Positions 32,230 to 41,659 of a stretch of DNA of 64,000 bases are shown here, in pieces. The position numbers and the translations under genes were made by a program. Location: NCBI GenBank assembly GCA_023954375.1, contig JAMLIC010000001.1:496001-560000 (forward strand), given 5' to 3'. The notes beneath the pieces were generated by a model that was not told where the DNA came from, searched no databases, and saw only the letters and a program-made list of their open reading frames with translations. The stretch comes from Planctomycetota bacterium (lineage in GTDB: Bacteria > Planctomycetota > J058). Each line of letters starts with the position of its first letter. Within the stretch, counting starts at the first letter, position 1.

Positions 32230-33726
32230 ATGAAGTGCAGGTGGCTCCTGGCGGCCGTGGCCGCGGTGGCGGTGGCGTCCGGATGCGGCGGAGGTGGTAG
32301 CAAGCCTGGAAAGCGCCAGCAAGCGACGACGGCGCCCGCGACCAGCGGGACCACGACGACGCCGGGCACGCCCGGCACGCCGGGCACGCCCGGCACGCCG
32401 ACAGGGTCGGCCGACGTCGCCGCCGGCCCGGCCAACCCCGGCCCCGCCCAGGTGGCGGCCGCCGCGGAGGTGGTCGCCCTCCAGGCCCGCGTCACGGCGC
32501 ACGCGGGGGCCCTCTCGATCGGCTCGGTCACCGTCGGGCTGCAGGGGACGGCCGCCGCCGACGTCGACCAGGTGCGCTTGATCCGCGACGTCGACTCGAA
32601 CGGGCGGTTCGACGCGGCCGTCGACGCCCCGCTCGCGCAGGTGCAGTCCGCCCCCTGGCAGCTGGCCCTCGCGCCGGCCGTGAACGTCGCGGCGGGCGGG
32701 GTCGTCGACCTGCTCGTGCTCGTGCGCTTCCGGCCTGGCGTCCCCGCCGGGCGCGCCGTGATCGCCTCGATCGCGGGCGCCGACGTGAGCGCCGGCGGCA
32801 TCGCCGTGACGGGCGCGGCGTCCGGCGCGCAGGTGAGCGTCGCCGCGGCGCCGCCGCGGCAGGCCTGGCGGACGCTGGCGGCGCTCCCCACCCCCCGCTC
32901 GGACGCGGCGGCGGCCGGGCTGGCGACCACGGGGCTCGTGCACGTCGTCGGCGGCGCGGCGGCCGGCGCGCCCACGGCGACGCACGAGGCCTACGACCCG
33001 GCCACCGACCGCTGGCGCGGGCGCGCGCCGCTCCTCGTCCCGAGGCGCGGGCACGCCGTGGCCGCGCTCGGCGGGCGGCTCTACGTCGTCGGCGGCCGCA
33101 CGGCCGCGGGCAGCGCGCTCGACTCGGTCGAGGAGTACGACCCGGCGACCGACACCTGGCGCCTCCTGCCGGCCCTGCCGCTGGCGCTCCACGACTGCGG
33201 CGCCGTGGCCCTGGCCGGCGAGCTGTGGGTCGTCGCCGGCACCGAGGGCGTCACGCCGCACCGCGGCTCGTTCATCTGGAGCCCGGCGACCGGCACCTGG
33301 CGGCAGGGGCCCTACGTGGGCGTCACCGGCCGGGCGATCACCGCGGACGCGACCTACGTGGTCGCCTTCGAGACGCCGTCGCAGGTCTTCTGGGGCCCGG
33401 GCGGCCCGGGCTCGCAGATCCCCGTCCCCGGCGGCTTCGCCCAGGCGGCGACGGTCCTGTGGGACTTCCCGGCCGAGGGCCTCGCCGCGCACGTCGGCGC
33501 GCGGGCCTACCACGTGGGCGGCCGGCGCGCGGGGGCGCTCGTGGGCGAGCTGCGCTCGATCGAGGTCGCCGCGATCTCGGCCGGCGGCTACCCCGAGACC
33601 CACGCGGCGTTCAGCCAGCCGCGTGAGCGGCCGGCCGTCGCGGCCCACGGCGGGACGGTCTACGTGTTCGGCGGCGACGGCGCCGGCGGCGCGCCGGTCG
33701 GGCCGACCGAGGCCTTCACCCCCTGA
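32230..33726 (+). CDS. Kelch-repeat beta-propeller lipoprotein
   Basis: A 498-residue protein with a lipobox ASGC (Cys19), a Gly/Thr/Pro linker with five GTP units encoded by a small DNA tandem repeat (32357-32401), and a beta-sandwich-like domain (about 60-215). A kelch propeller follows (about 215-498) with repeated GG...YDPATDRW and RRGHAVAALGGRLYVVGG type blades. It is exported and lipid-anchored; kelch propellers bind proteins or polysaccharides. It stands alone between msrA (divergent) and the sigma factor gene. ATG 32230 is taken because the signal peptide starts there. Confidence 0.85.
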   Translation: MKCRWLLAAVAAVAVASGCGGGGSKPGKRQQATTAPATSGTTTTPGTPGTPGTPGTPTGSADVAAGPANPGPAQVAAAAEVVALQARVTAHAGALSIGSVTVGLQGTAAADVDQVRLIRDVDSNGRFDAAVDAPLAQVQSAPWQLALAPAVNVAAGGVVDLLVLVRFRPGVPAGRAVIASIAGADVSAGGIAVTGAASGAQVSVAAAPPRQAWRTLAALPTPRSDAAAAGLATTGLVHVVGGAAAGAPTATHEAYDPATDRWRGRAPLLVPRRGHAVAALGGRLYVVGGRTAAGSALDSVEEYDPATDTWRLLPALPLALHDCGAVALAGELWVVAGTEGVTPHRGSFIWSPATGTWRQGPYVGVTGRAITADATYVVAFETPSQVFWGPGGPGSQIPVPGGFAQAATVLWDFPAEGLAAHVGARAYHVGGRRAGALVGELRSIEVAAISAGGYPETHAAFSQPRERPAVAAHGGTVYVFGGDGAGGAPVGPTEAFTP

Positions 33727-33774
33727 GACCACCCCGGTCGCCCTGCCGGCGTTCTCGTCCGGCGCCGGCAGGGC

Positions 33775-33780
33775 TACCAT
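33775..33780 (+). promoter_or_regulatory. -10-like TACCAT seven bases before the sigma factor start
   Basis: GGCTACCAT is followed by seven bases and then the GTG start at 33788, with no ribosome-binding site between. The arrangement matches that upstream of the two repeat-motif genes at 55557 and 63367. Confidence 0.45.
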
Positions 33781-33787
33781 CCCCTCC

Positions 33788-34495
33788 GTGAAGCTCGACG
33801 GCGCGGCCTTCCCCGAGACGACCTGGGGCGTCGTGTGCGCCTTCCGGCCGCGCGACGCGGCCGAGCGCCGCGCCGGCATGGAGACGCTCTGCCGGCGCTA
33901 CTGGGCGCCGATCCACCGCTTCGTGCAGGCCGCCCTGGCCCTCCCCCCGGGCGACGACGCCGCCGACCTGACGCAGGACTTCTTCGTGTGGCTGCTCGAG
34001 GGCGACGCCCTCACGCGCTTCGCCCCCGAGCGGGGGAGCTTCCGCGGCTACCTGAAGGGCCTCCTGCGCAACTACGCGCGCAACTCGGCGCGCGCCGCGC
34101 GGCGCCAGAAGCGCGGCGGGGGGGCGAGGGCGGTGCCCCTCGACGACCTGCCCGAGGACCCGGCCGACCCGCGCTGGGCGGAGGCCGAGCGCGCGTTCGA
34201 TCGCGCCTGGGTCGAGGAGGTCACGGCGCGGGCGCTCGAGCGCGTGCGCGGGGCCCTCGAGGGCGGCAAGCACGCCGTGCGCTGGGCCCTGTTCCAGGCC
34301 TACGACCTCGCCGACCCGGCGGCGCGCCCCTCCTACGCGGAGCTGGCCGCGCGCCACGGCCTCAAGGAGAAGGACGTGTCGAACCACCTGCAGGCGGCCC
34401 GGGAGCGGCTGCGCCGCGAGGCGCGGCTGGAGCTGGGGGACACGGTCGCCTCGCCCGAGGACCTCGAGGACGAGTGGCGTGCCCTCGTCGGTTGA
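33788..34495 (+). CDS. RNA polymerase sigma factor, planctomycete-type ECF linked to a kinase
   Basis: A 235-residue sigma-70-like factor. Region 2 includes ADLTQDFFVWLLEGDALTRFAPERGSFRGYLKGLLRNYARN, a form typical of kinase-linked ECF factors (TQDFF...RGSFRxYL). Region 4 is ARPSYAELAARHGLKEKDVSNHLQAARERLRREARLEL. The GTG start is supported by homology length and by a -10-like element at leaderless distance. Its 3' end overlaps the downstream kinase by 17 bases. Such pairs are known in Planctomycetes and others, where the kinase phosphorylates the sigma factor; here that is inferred. Confidence 0.9.
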   Translation: MKLDGAAFPETTWGVVCAFRPRDAAERRAGMETLCRRYWAPIHRFVQAALALPPGDDAADLTQDFFVWLLEGDALTRFAPERGSFRGYLKGLLRNYARNSARAARRQKRGGGARAVPLDDLPEDPADPRWAEAERAFDRAWVEEVTARALERVRGALEGGKHAVRWALFQAYDLADPAARPSYAELAARHGLKEKDVSNHLQAARERLRREARLELGDTVASPEDLEDEWRALVG

Positions 34496-36861
34496 CCGGA
34501 CCCTGGCCTCGCGCGCGCTCCTGGCGCTCGCGGCGCACGAGCGCGAGCGCGCGCCCGACGCCGACGAGCCCGCGGCCGAGCGCTACGAGCGGCTCGAGCT
34601 GCTCGGCGCGGGCGGCATGGCCGCCGTGTGGCGCGCGCGCGACCACCGGCTCGGGCGCGAGGTGGCGCTGAAGGTCCTGCGGCCGGAGGTGGCCGAGAGC
34701 CCGCTCGGGCGCGAGCGCTTCCGGCGCGAGGCGCTGGCGCTGGCGCGCCTCGAGCACCCGGACATCGTCGGGTGCCACGAGCTCGTCGACGACCTCGACG
34801 GCGCGCCGGCGCTCGTCCTCGAGCTGGTGCGCGGCGAGCCGCTCTCGGCCCTGCTCGCCGCGCGGCGCCTCGACGCGCGGGCGGGCGCGGCGCTGCTCGA
34901 GCGGGTCGCCCGCGCCGTCCACGCCGCGCACGCGCAGGGGATCGTTCACCGCGACCTCAAGCCCGCCAACGTCATCGTCAGCCCGGACGGCGCCCCGCGG
35001 GTCGCCGACTTCGGCGTGGCGCTCCTCCTCGGCGGCGAGACGCGCCTCACGCGCACGGGCGCCATGGTCGGCACGTGGACGTCGATGGCGCCCGAGCAGG
35101 TGCTCGGCCGCGCGGCGGAGGTCGGGCCGGCGACCGACGTCTACGCGCTGGGGGCGATCCTCTACGAGCTGCTCGACGGCGCCCCGCCGCTGCACGACGG
35201 GCCGCTCATCGACCTGCCGGGGCGGATCGTGCGCCAGCGGCCGCGGCCGCCGCGCGGCGATGGCGCGCCGCCGGGCCTGGCGCAGGTCGCCCTGCGCGCC
35301 CTGGCGAAGGCGCCCGCGGCGCGGCACCCGTCGGCGGCGGCGTTCGCCGACGACGTCGCCCGCTGCCTGCGCGGCGAGCCGCCCGCCCCGGCGCCGCGGC
35401 GGCGCGGGCCGCTCGTCGCGGCCGGCGTCGCCGCGCTCCTCGGGCTCGGGGCCGTCGCAGGTGGCCCGGCCCGCCGGCGGCCTCGCCGCGCCGACGGCGA
35501 GCCCCGGGGACGCGGCCGCGCGCGGGGTGACGCTCCTCGACGAGGGGCGCCGCGCGCTCGACGACGCCGAGCGGGCCGCCCGCGAGGCGCGGCGCGCGCG
35601 CGCCCGGGCCGCGCGCGACGGCGACGTCCGCGCCGCCGAGGCGCGGCGCGCGGACGCCCAGCGGGCGACGGCGTTCGCCCGCGCCGCGGCGGCCCTCTCC
35701 GGCGCCCTGGCCCTGGAGGCGCCCGGCGCCCGCGAGGCGCTCCTCCGCCTGCGCCGCGACGCGCTCGCCGCGGCCGAGGAGGCCGGCGACCCCGCGGAGG
35801 TCGCCGCCGCCCGCGCCCTCCTCCTCGAGCTGGCCCCCGACCTCGCGGCCGAGCTCGACCGGCCCGGCGAGGTGCGCCTGGCGACCGACCCGCCGGGCGC
35901 CGAGGTCGAGGTCCGCCGCCACGAGCTCGCCCCCGACGGCCGCCTGCGCGCCGCCCAGGTGGGGCCGCTGCCTGGCGTCGGGCTCACCCCCACGCGGCTC
36001 GTCCTCCCGGCCGGGTCCTACCAGCTCGTCGTGCGCCGCCCGGGCCTCCGCGAGCAGCGCCTCCCCCTCGTCGTCGCCCGTGGCGGCGCGCACGACCTCC
36101 TGGTGCGCCTCTACCCCGAGGCGGCGGTCGGCTCCGGCTTCGTCGTGATCAGCGGCGCCGGCGCCGACGTGCCCGACGTCCTGATGAGCCGGCACGAGGT
36201 GCGGCTCGACGAGTACTACGGCTTCCTGGTCGCGATCCGCGAGCGCAGCGGGGCGGCCGCGGCGCAGCTGCGGACCCCAGCCCGCGCGCCGGCGATCGCG
36301 CCGTTCATCCCCGCGGTGCCCCTGTGGACGTTCCCCGACGACCCCACCCTCGGCCCCGGCTGGCCGCACGGCTTCGACCCGAGCTGGCCGGTCTTCGGCG
36401 TCACCTGGTTCGACGCCACCCACTACTGCACCTGGCTCTCCGAGCGCGCGCGCGACGCCGGGGAGGACGTCACCTACCGCCTCCCCACCGCCGCCGAGTG
36501 GCGCCGCGCCGCCGCCGGCGCGGACGGGCGCCGCTACCCCTGGGGCGACCGCTTCGACCCCGCGTGGACCGTGAGCCTCCGCGCCGGCGACGCGCGCCCC
36601 GCGCGCGGGCTGCGCCTCGTGACCGCGGGGACCACCGACGCCGACGAGAGCCCCTGGGGCGTGCGCGACCTCGCCGGGAGCGTGGCCGAGTGGACGGCCG
36701 ACTGGCTCGACGAGGCGCGCGAGCTGCGGCGCGTGTGCGGCGGCGCGTGGACCGACGTCGACCCGGAGCGCTTCCGCGTCGACGCGCCCGCCGGCCTCGA
36801 CCCCAACACCTCGAGCCCGTCGGTCGGGTTCCGGGTGGTGAAGGAGCTCCGCGGGCGCTGA
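34479..36861 (+). CDS. Ser/Thr kinase-PEGA-formylglycine-type (FGE-sulfatase) protein, one apparent frameshift
   Basis: Two frames make one protein. From GTG 34479 to about 35455: kinase domain (GAGGMAAV 43-50, Lys65, HRDLKP with Asp159, DFG 177-179) and a transmembrane helix (about 310-327). From about 35456 to 36861, in another frame: helical linker (GVTLLDEGRRALDDAERAAREARR), PEGA domain (VRLATDPPGAEVEV ... YQLVVRRPGL) and an FGE-sulfatase domain (VSRHEV-like start, YCTWL, YRLPTAAEWRRAA, GVRDLAGSVAEW, GGAWTDV, VGFRVV). The first frame stays open to 36938 but is Arg-rich shadow there. Kinase-FGE fusions are standard in this kind of genome, so the break near 35440-35475 is a consensus error or a recent mutation. 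Confidence 0.85.
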
Positions 36862-36874
36862 CCGGCGCCGTCGA

Positions 36875-37930
36875 TCACACCGTCTCGAGGAGGGCCCGGG
36901 CCAGCTCCGTCCGGTTGGTCGTCCCGGTCTTGCGGTAGACCTTGCCCAGGTAGACGCCCACCGTGACCTCGGAGATCCCCAGCTTGTAGCCGATGTGGCG
37001 GTTCCCCAGCCCCTCGGCGGCGAGCGCGGCCACGTCGCGCTCGCGGGGCGAGAGGCGGTGCCGCTCGGCGAAGGCCGCCACCCGCTCGGGGGAGACCCCG
37101 CGGTCGACCCGCAGGGCGCCGACCACGCGGAGCCCCGACGGGTGGGTGACCACGTCGAGCCGCAGGTGCGCGCGCCCGCCGCCGGCCAGCGGGATGGTCC
37201 GCTCCGAGCTCGCCCCGACGCCCGCCGCGGCGAGCTGGCGCACCTCGGCGACGAAGAGGTCGGTCGGGACGCGGCCCTGACCGCCGCCCAGGAGGACGCA
37301 GATCCCGAGGGCCCCGTCGTCGGCCTCGAGCACGTCGCCGCGCTCGTCGAACACGATCCCGCCCTCGGCGGCGCCCGGCGCGGCGGTCTGCGCCAGCCGG
37401 GCGATCTTCTCCTGCAGGAGCGCCGCGAACGCGGCCCGCGCCAGGTCGGGGTAGGCCAGACGGATGAGCTGCCGCTCCCTGGGGGTGAAGTCGCCGAGCG
37501 CGGCCTCCCGGTGGAGCGCGATCGACAGGAGGGCCCGGTCGGGCATGGAGGGCGACACGCCGAGCACGTGGCGCAGGCCCTGGCGCGGCAGGAACTCGCC
37601 GGTGAACGGGTCCTGGCCGAACTCGGACGGGCCGACGAAGTCGCTGAGCGTGACCACGCTGTTCGAGCCGAAGGGGCCGCGCAGGACCATCGGGTCGTGC
37701 CGCATGTACTCCGTCGCGTAGCGCTCGAGGTCCGCGCGCTCCCTGTTGCGGCAGATCATGTGCCCGGGCCCGTCGGGGCCGACGACCATCACGGTCAGGG
37801 ACGTGTTCGGCACGAGGGTGGAGAGGTACTCGGTCACGGCGGTGAGCCGGTCGCCGAAGGTGTCGGCGAGGGTCGCGTCGCGCGCGATGTGGAGCAGGGT
37901 CTCGACCTCTTCGAACGAGAAGCTCGCCAC
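36875..37930 (-). CDS. LuxR-type transcription regulator with GAF-like N-terminus
   Basis: A 351-residue protein. The C-terminal ~65 residues are a LuxR/GerE helix-turn-helix (RLSPRERDVAALAAEGLGNRHIGYKLGISEVTVGVYLGKVYRK). The N-terminal ~200 residues look like a GAF-type sensor (LLHIARDATLADTFGDRLTAVTEYLSTLVPNTSLTVMVVG). No autoinducer-binding signature residues were identified. It is divergent from the flavoenzyme operon with a CATCAA-GG-TTGATG palindrome in the gap, so it probably controls that operon. GTG start. Confidence 0.88.
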   Translation of the reverse strand: MASFSFEEVETLLHIARDATLADTFGDRLTAVTEYLSTLVPNTSLTVMVVGPDGPGHMICRNRERADLERYATEYMRHDPMVLRGPFGSNSVVTLSDFVGPSEFGQDPFTGEFLPRQGLRHVLGVSPSMPDRALLSIALHREAALGDFTPRERQLIRLAYPDLARAAFAALLQEKIARLAQTAAPGAAEGGIVFDERGDVLEADDGALGICVLLGGGQGRVPTDLFVAEVRQLAAAGVGASSERTIPLAGGGRAHLRLDVVTHPSGLRVVGALRVDRGVSPERVAAFAERHRLSPRERDVAALAAEGLGNRHIGYKLGISEVTVGVYLGKVYRKTGTTNRTELARALLETV

Positions 37931-38020
37931 CGACTCTCCCGTTTCTGTGTGGTAGCGCCGGCGCTCGGGGGACGCCAGGCCGCAGGGCGTCGCGCCTCCG
38001 GCCGGTCAGGGCGAACCCTA

Positions 38021-38034
38021 CATCAAGGTTGATG
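38021..38034. promoter_or_regulatory. Palindrome CATCAA-GG-TTGATG between LuxR gene and flavoenzyme operon
   Basis: Perfect six-base arms. On the minus strand it is followed directly by TAGGGT, a possible -10 of the LuxR gene, so binding here could autoregulate it. It is a candidate LuxR site. Confidence 0.55.
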
Positions 38035-38152
38035 ATGAGCCGGGCGGCTGACGTTCGGTCACCTTGACCCCCGAACGAAGCCCCGTGACGCGCCCCCACC
38101 TCGACGACCTCCCGGGGGACGCGACGTACACCGCCGGGGCGTGAGGGACGTC

Positions 38153-39817
38153 ATGCCCAGGATCGTGATGGAAGGCGCGGCCGCGCAGGTCGCGGCGCGG
38201 GAGGCCCGCGCCCGCCGCGCGCTCGCGGCGTTCGAGCGCGCGGTCGGCGCCGCGCACGTCGTCGTCGACGAGGCCGCGCTCGCGCGCTACGGCCGCAGCA
38301 CCGGGCCCGCCGACTGCCGGCCGCTCGCGGTCGTCTGCCCGTCGACGACCGAGGAGGTGCAGGCCGTCGTGCGCGCGGCCGGCCGCGCCGGGCTGCCCCT
38401 CTACCCGATCGCCCGCGGGCGGAACTGGGGCTACGGCGACGCCTGCGCCCCGGCGCCCGGGCAGGTGATCGTCGACCTGCGGCGGATGGACCGGATCCTC
38501 GAGGTCGACCGCGACCTGGCCTATTGCGTGATCGAGCCCGGCGTCACGCAGGGGCAGCTGCGCGAGCGCCTGCAGGGGACCGGGCTGTGGATGGACGCGA
38601 CCGGCGCCGGGCCCGGGGCGAGCCTCGTCGGCAACACCCTCGACCGCGGCTTCGGCCACACGCCCTACGGTGACCACGTCGCGAGCACGTGCGGCATGGA
38701 GGTCGTCCTCGCCGACGGGCGCCTCCTGCGCACCGGCTTCGGCCACTACGAGGGGGCGCGCGCCGCGAGCACCTACCGCTACGGCGTCGGCCCCTCGCTC
38801 GACGGGCTCTTCCAGCAGTCGGGCATGGGGATCGTCACGCGGATCGGCCTGTGGCTCATGCCCGCGCCCGAGGCCTGCCTCGGCTACTTCATCCGCTGCG
38901 ACGCCGAGGACGACCTCGAGCCCATGATCGACGCGCTCCGCCGCCTGCGCCTCGACGAGGTGCTGCGCAGCGCGATCCACGTGGGCAACGACCTGCGCGT
39001 GCTCTCCGGGCGCACCCGCTACCCGTGGGAGCGCGCGGGGGGCCGCACGCCGCTGCCCGACGACCTGCGCGCCGCCCTGCGGCGCGAGCACGGGGTGGGC
39101 GCCTGGAACGTCGCCGGCGCGCTCTACGGGTCGCGCGAGTGCGTGGCCGCCGCGCGACGGGTCGTGCGACGCACCCTCGGGCGCCGCTGGCGCGTCGTCT
39201 TCGTCGACGAGCGGCGGCTGGCGCAGGCGGACCTGCTCGGCCGCCTGCTCGCGCGGGTGGGGCTGGGCGCGCGCCTGCGCCGGCAGGTGGACCTCGGGCG
39301 CGACGTCCTGAAGGTGCTCCAGGGCGTCCCCACCGACGGCGCCCTCCCGGGCGCCTGCTGGCGGGTGCGCGGGCCCCTGCCGCCGGGCCCCGTCGACCCG
39401 CTCGCCGCGAACGCCGGGCTCCTCTGGGTCTCGCCCGTCGCGCCGGCCTCCGGCGCCGCGGCGCGCGAGGTCATGGACATCGCGGGTCCGATCTACCTGG
39501 AGCACGGCTTCGAGCCCCTCGTCACGTTCACGCTCATCACGCCGCGGGCGCTCTGCTGCGTGACGAACGTCGCCTTCGACCGCCGCGAGCCCGAGGAGGC
39601 CGCCCGGGCCGCGGCCTGCTACGACGCGCTCGTCGAGGCGCTCATGGCGCGCGGGTTCATCCCCTACCGCACGGGGCCCCTGGGGTTCGGCAAGCTCGCG
39701 CGCGGCTCGAGCGTGTTCTGGGACGTCGCGCGCCAGCTGAAGGACGCGCTCGACCCGGCCGGGATCATGAGCCCGGGCCGCTACGACCCGCTGGCGAGCA
39801 TGCATCAGACTCGATGA
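38153..39817 (+). CDS. FAD-linked oxidase of the vanillyl-alcohol oxidase / p-cresol methylhydroxylase family
   Basis: A 554-residue flavoprotein. The FAD-binding PCMH fold shows CPSTTEEVQAVVRAAGRAGLPLYPIARGRNWGYGDACAP and LWMDATGAGPGASLVGNTLDRGFGHTPYGDH, a close likeness to the VAO/PCMH signature. The substrate-binding half follows, and the family end DPAGIMSPGRY is present. Enzymes of this family oxidise para-substituted phenols or similar aromatic alcohols; the FAD-linking Tyr/His cannot be assigned confidently. The ATG at 38153 has GAGG six bases upstream; a GTG at 38141 is the alternative. It heads an apparent three-gene operon. Confidence 0.9.
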   Translation: MPRIVMEGAAAQVAAREARARRALAAFERAVGAAHVVVDEAALARYGRSTGPADCRPLAVVCPSTTEEVQAVVRAAGRAGLPLYPIARGRNWGYGDACAPAPGQVIVDLRRMDRILEVDRDLAYCVIEPGVTQGQLRERLQGTGLWMDATGAGPGASLVGNTLDRGFGHTPYGDHVASTCGMEVVLADGRLLRTGFGHYEGARAASTYRYGVGPSLDGLFQQSGMGIVTRIGLWLMPAPEACLGYFIRCDAEDDLEPMIDALRRLRLDEVLRSAIHVGNDLRVLSGRTRYPWERAGGRTPLPDDLRAALRREHGVGAWNVAGALYGSRECVAAARRVVRRTLGRRWRVVFVDERRLAQADLLGRLLARVGLGARLRRQVDLGRDVLKVLQGVPTDGALPGACWRVRGPLPPGPVDPLAANAGLLWVSPVAPASGAAAREVMDIAGPIYLEHGFEPLVTFTLITPRALCCVTNVAFDRREPEEAARAAACYDALVEALMARGFIPYRTGPLGFGKLARGSSVFWDVARQLKDALDPAGIMSPGRYDPLASMHQTR

Positions 39818-39869
39818 TCCCGGCGCCGCGCACGGTGCGGTCTCCTCTCCGGCGGAGGAGAGGCCGACC

Positions 39870-40871
39870 ATGGACCACGCAGAGGACCTGGAGGTCCGGC
39901 TCGCGACGCCGGACGACGCGCCGGAGATCGCGGCGCTGATGGAGGCGCAGTACGGCGGCGGCTACGCCGACCCGACCTACACCGACCCGGCGGCGCTGCG
40001 GGCGAAGCTCGCCGGGGGCGACGTGCGCTACGCCGTCGCGCGCGCGGGCGGGGTGCACGCCGGGCAGATGGCCGTCGAGCGCTGCTCGCGCCACCTGTGG
40101 GAGTTCGCGCGCGCCCTCGTGCGGCCCGAGGTGAGGAACCAGGGCGTCCTCCTGGCGCTCGACCAGGCCCTGCTCGAGCAGGCGCTGCGCCCCGACCGCG
40201 CCGCGCGCTTCTTCTTCGCCCGCTCGGTGACGCATCACCTCGTCTCGCAGCGGCACGCGCGCCGCGTCGGCGCGCGGGCGCTCGGGCTGCTGCTGGGGCT
40301 GTGGCCCGCGTCGGCCCTCGAGGGGGCCGCGGGCGCGGCGCCGGTCTCGGCGCTGCTCACCGGCCGGCCCCTCGCGCCCATGCGCGCGCGCCGCCTGGCC
40401 CTGGAGGGGCGCGTCCGGGCCCGGGCGGCGGCGGTCCTGGAGGGGCTCGGGGTGGACGCCTCGCGCGAGCGCCTGACGGCGGGGCCCGCCCTCGGCGTCG
40501 CGCGCGCGGACGTCCCCGCGCTGGGGCTCGTCCACGCCCGCGTCGGCGCGCGCGGGCGCGCGCCGCTCGTGGCGCTGCCGGACGACCTCGCGCGCGCGCG
40601 CGACGCCGGCGCGCGCGTGGCCTGGGTCGACGTGCCGAGCGAGCATCCTCGGGCGCCCGCGGTGGTCGGCGCGCTCGAGCGCGCGGGCTTCTCGTTCGGC
40701 GCCTACCTGCCGTTCGGCGGCCTCGCCGGCGAGGACGTCGTCCGCCTGCAGCGCCACGACGGGCCCGCGCTCGGGCCGGACACCATGCGCCTCCTGGACG
40801 ACCACCTGCCGCTGCGCGACGCCGTGCTCGCGGACGCGGCCCTGGCCCGCGTGGAGCAGGCATGCGCGTGA
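39870..40871 (+). CDS. GNAT-like acetyltransferase domain protein
   Basis: A 333-residue protein. Residues about 5-140 look like a GNAT fold (EVRLATPDDAPEIAALMEAQYGG ... HAGQMAVERCSRHLWEFARALVRPEVRNQGVLLALDQALLEQAL), with VRPEVRNQGVLLAL at the place of the acetyl-CoA loop. The rest (about 150-333) has a second, less clear alpha/beta domain ending FGGLAGEDVVRLQRHDG. GGAGGAGAGG lies six bases before the ATG. The stop overlaps the next ATG. Likely acyl/acetyl transfer to a small molecule from the flavoenzyme pathway; inference only. Confidence 0.72.
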   Translation: MDHAEDLEVRLATPDDAPEIAALMEAQYGGGYADPTYTDPAALRAKLAGGDVRYAVARAGGVHAGQMAVERCSRHLWEFARALVRPEVRNQGVLLALDQALLEQALRPDRAARFFFARSVTHHLVSQRHARRVGARALGLLLGLWPASALEGAAGAAPVSALLTGRPLAPMRARRLALEGRVRARAAAVLEGLGVDASRERLTAGPALGVARADVPALGLVHARVGARGRAPLVALPDDLARARDAGARVAWVDVPSEHPRAPAVVGALERAGFSFGAYLPFGGLAGEDVVRLQRHDGPALGPDTMRLLDDHLPLRDAVLADAALARVEQACA

Positions 40872-41491
40872 CCCTGGACCTCGTGCTGCCCCTGCGGCGG
40901 CTCCGGCTGGAGCTCGACCGGACGCTCCGCAGCCGCGCCTTCTTCGCCCGGGCGGCCGCCGGCCGCCTCGACCGGGCGGAGTACCTCGACCTCGTGGACC
41001 AGCTCGCCGCGCTCATCGCGGCCCTCGGCGCGGGGCGCCCGGCGGAGCTCCTGACGCTCGCCCGGGCCGACCTCGAGGCGCTGCAGGAGGCGGCGTCACG
41101 CCCCCGGCGGCCCTGCGCGTCGATCGACCTGGTGGCGGCCGCGCTCCGGGCCGAGGCCCCGCGCGACTGGGCCCCCGACGTGGCGCTCTCCGTGGTCGGC
41201 ACCTCGTGGGCCGCCGACGCCGAGCCCCCGCTCGCCGAGCGCTTCCCGCGCGCGACGCGGCTGCTCGGGGACCTCGCCCGGCGCTCGCGCGGCAGCGTCG
41301 ACCGGGTCGCGGCCTGGCTCGTCGGGGCGGAGCGGGACGAGCTGCTCCGCGTGTACGCCTTCTCCGAGCTCGCCCGGGGGGCGCTGCTGGGCCTGGCCAC
41401 CCACCTCGACCTGTCCTGGCCGGCGCCGGTCGCCCGCCGGACATTCGACCCCGGCCCCTTCGACTGGGCCCCATGGCGCCCGGAGGAGTGA
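40862..41491 (+). CDS. Unknown helical protein, third gene of the flavoenzyme operon
   Basis: A 209-residue, largely helical protein overlapping the preceding gene by ten bases. The first half (LRLELDRTLRSRAFFARAAAGRLDRAEYLDLVDQLAALIAALG) has the spacing of heme-oxygenase/TenA-fold proteins (helix, G-x-L-x-x-x-x-Y-x-x-x-x-x-x-L), and a later segment (YAFSELARGALLGLATHL) would fit too. No catalytic His is placed with confidence, so this is only a structural suggestion. Confidence 0.6.
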   Translation: MRVTLDLVLPLRRLRLELDRTLRSRAFFARAAAGRLDRAEYLDLVDQLAALIAALGAGRPAELLTLARADLEALQEAASRPRRPCASIDLVAAALRAEAPRDWAPDVALSVVGTSWAADAEPPLAERFPRATRLLGDLARRSRGSVDRVAAWLVGAERDELLRVYAFSELARGALLGLATHLDLSWPAPVARRTFDPGPFDWAPWRPEE

Positions 41492-41659
41492 CCTGACCGT
41501 GTGACGCTCGCCGGGGGCGGGGAGGGGCCACCGCGCCCGGAGGCGATCGCCTTGTGCGCGGGGCGGCCCCCCCGCTACCCTGCAGGTCACCTCGAACAAG
41601 GAGGGGAGGGGCGCCGTCCCGATCGCGTGCGCCCCGACGCACAGCACCGGGAGGGAAGC

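Noticed and set aside
34479..36938. The first kinase frame as a complete 819-residue protein
   Set aside because: After about residue 327 it turns into Arg/Pro-rich shadow while PEGA and FGE domains are clear in the other frame.
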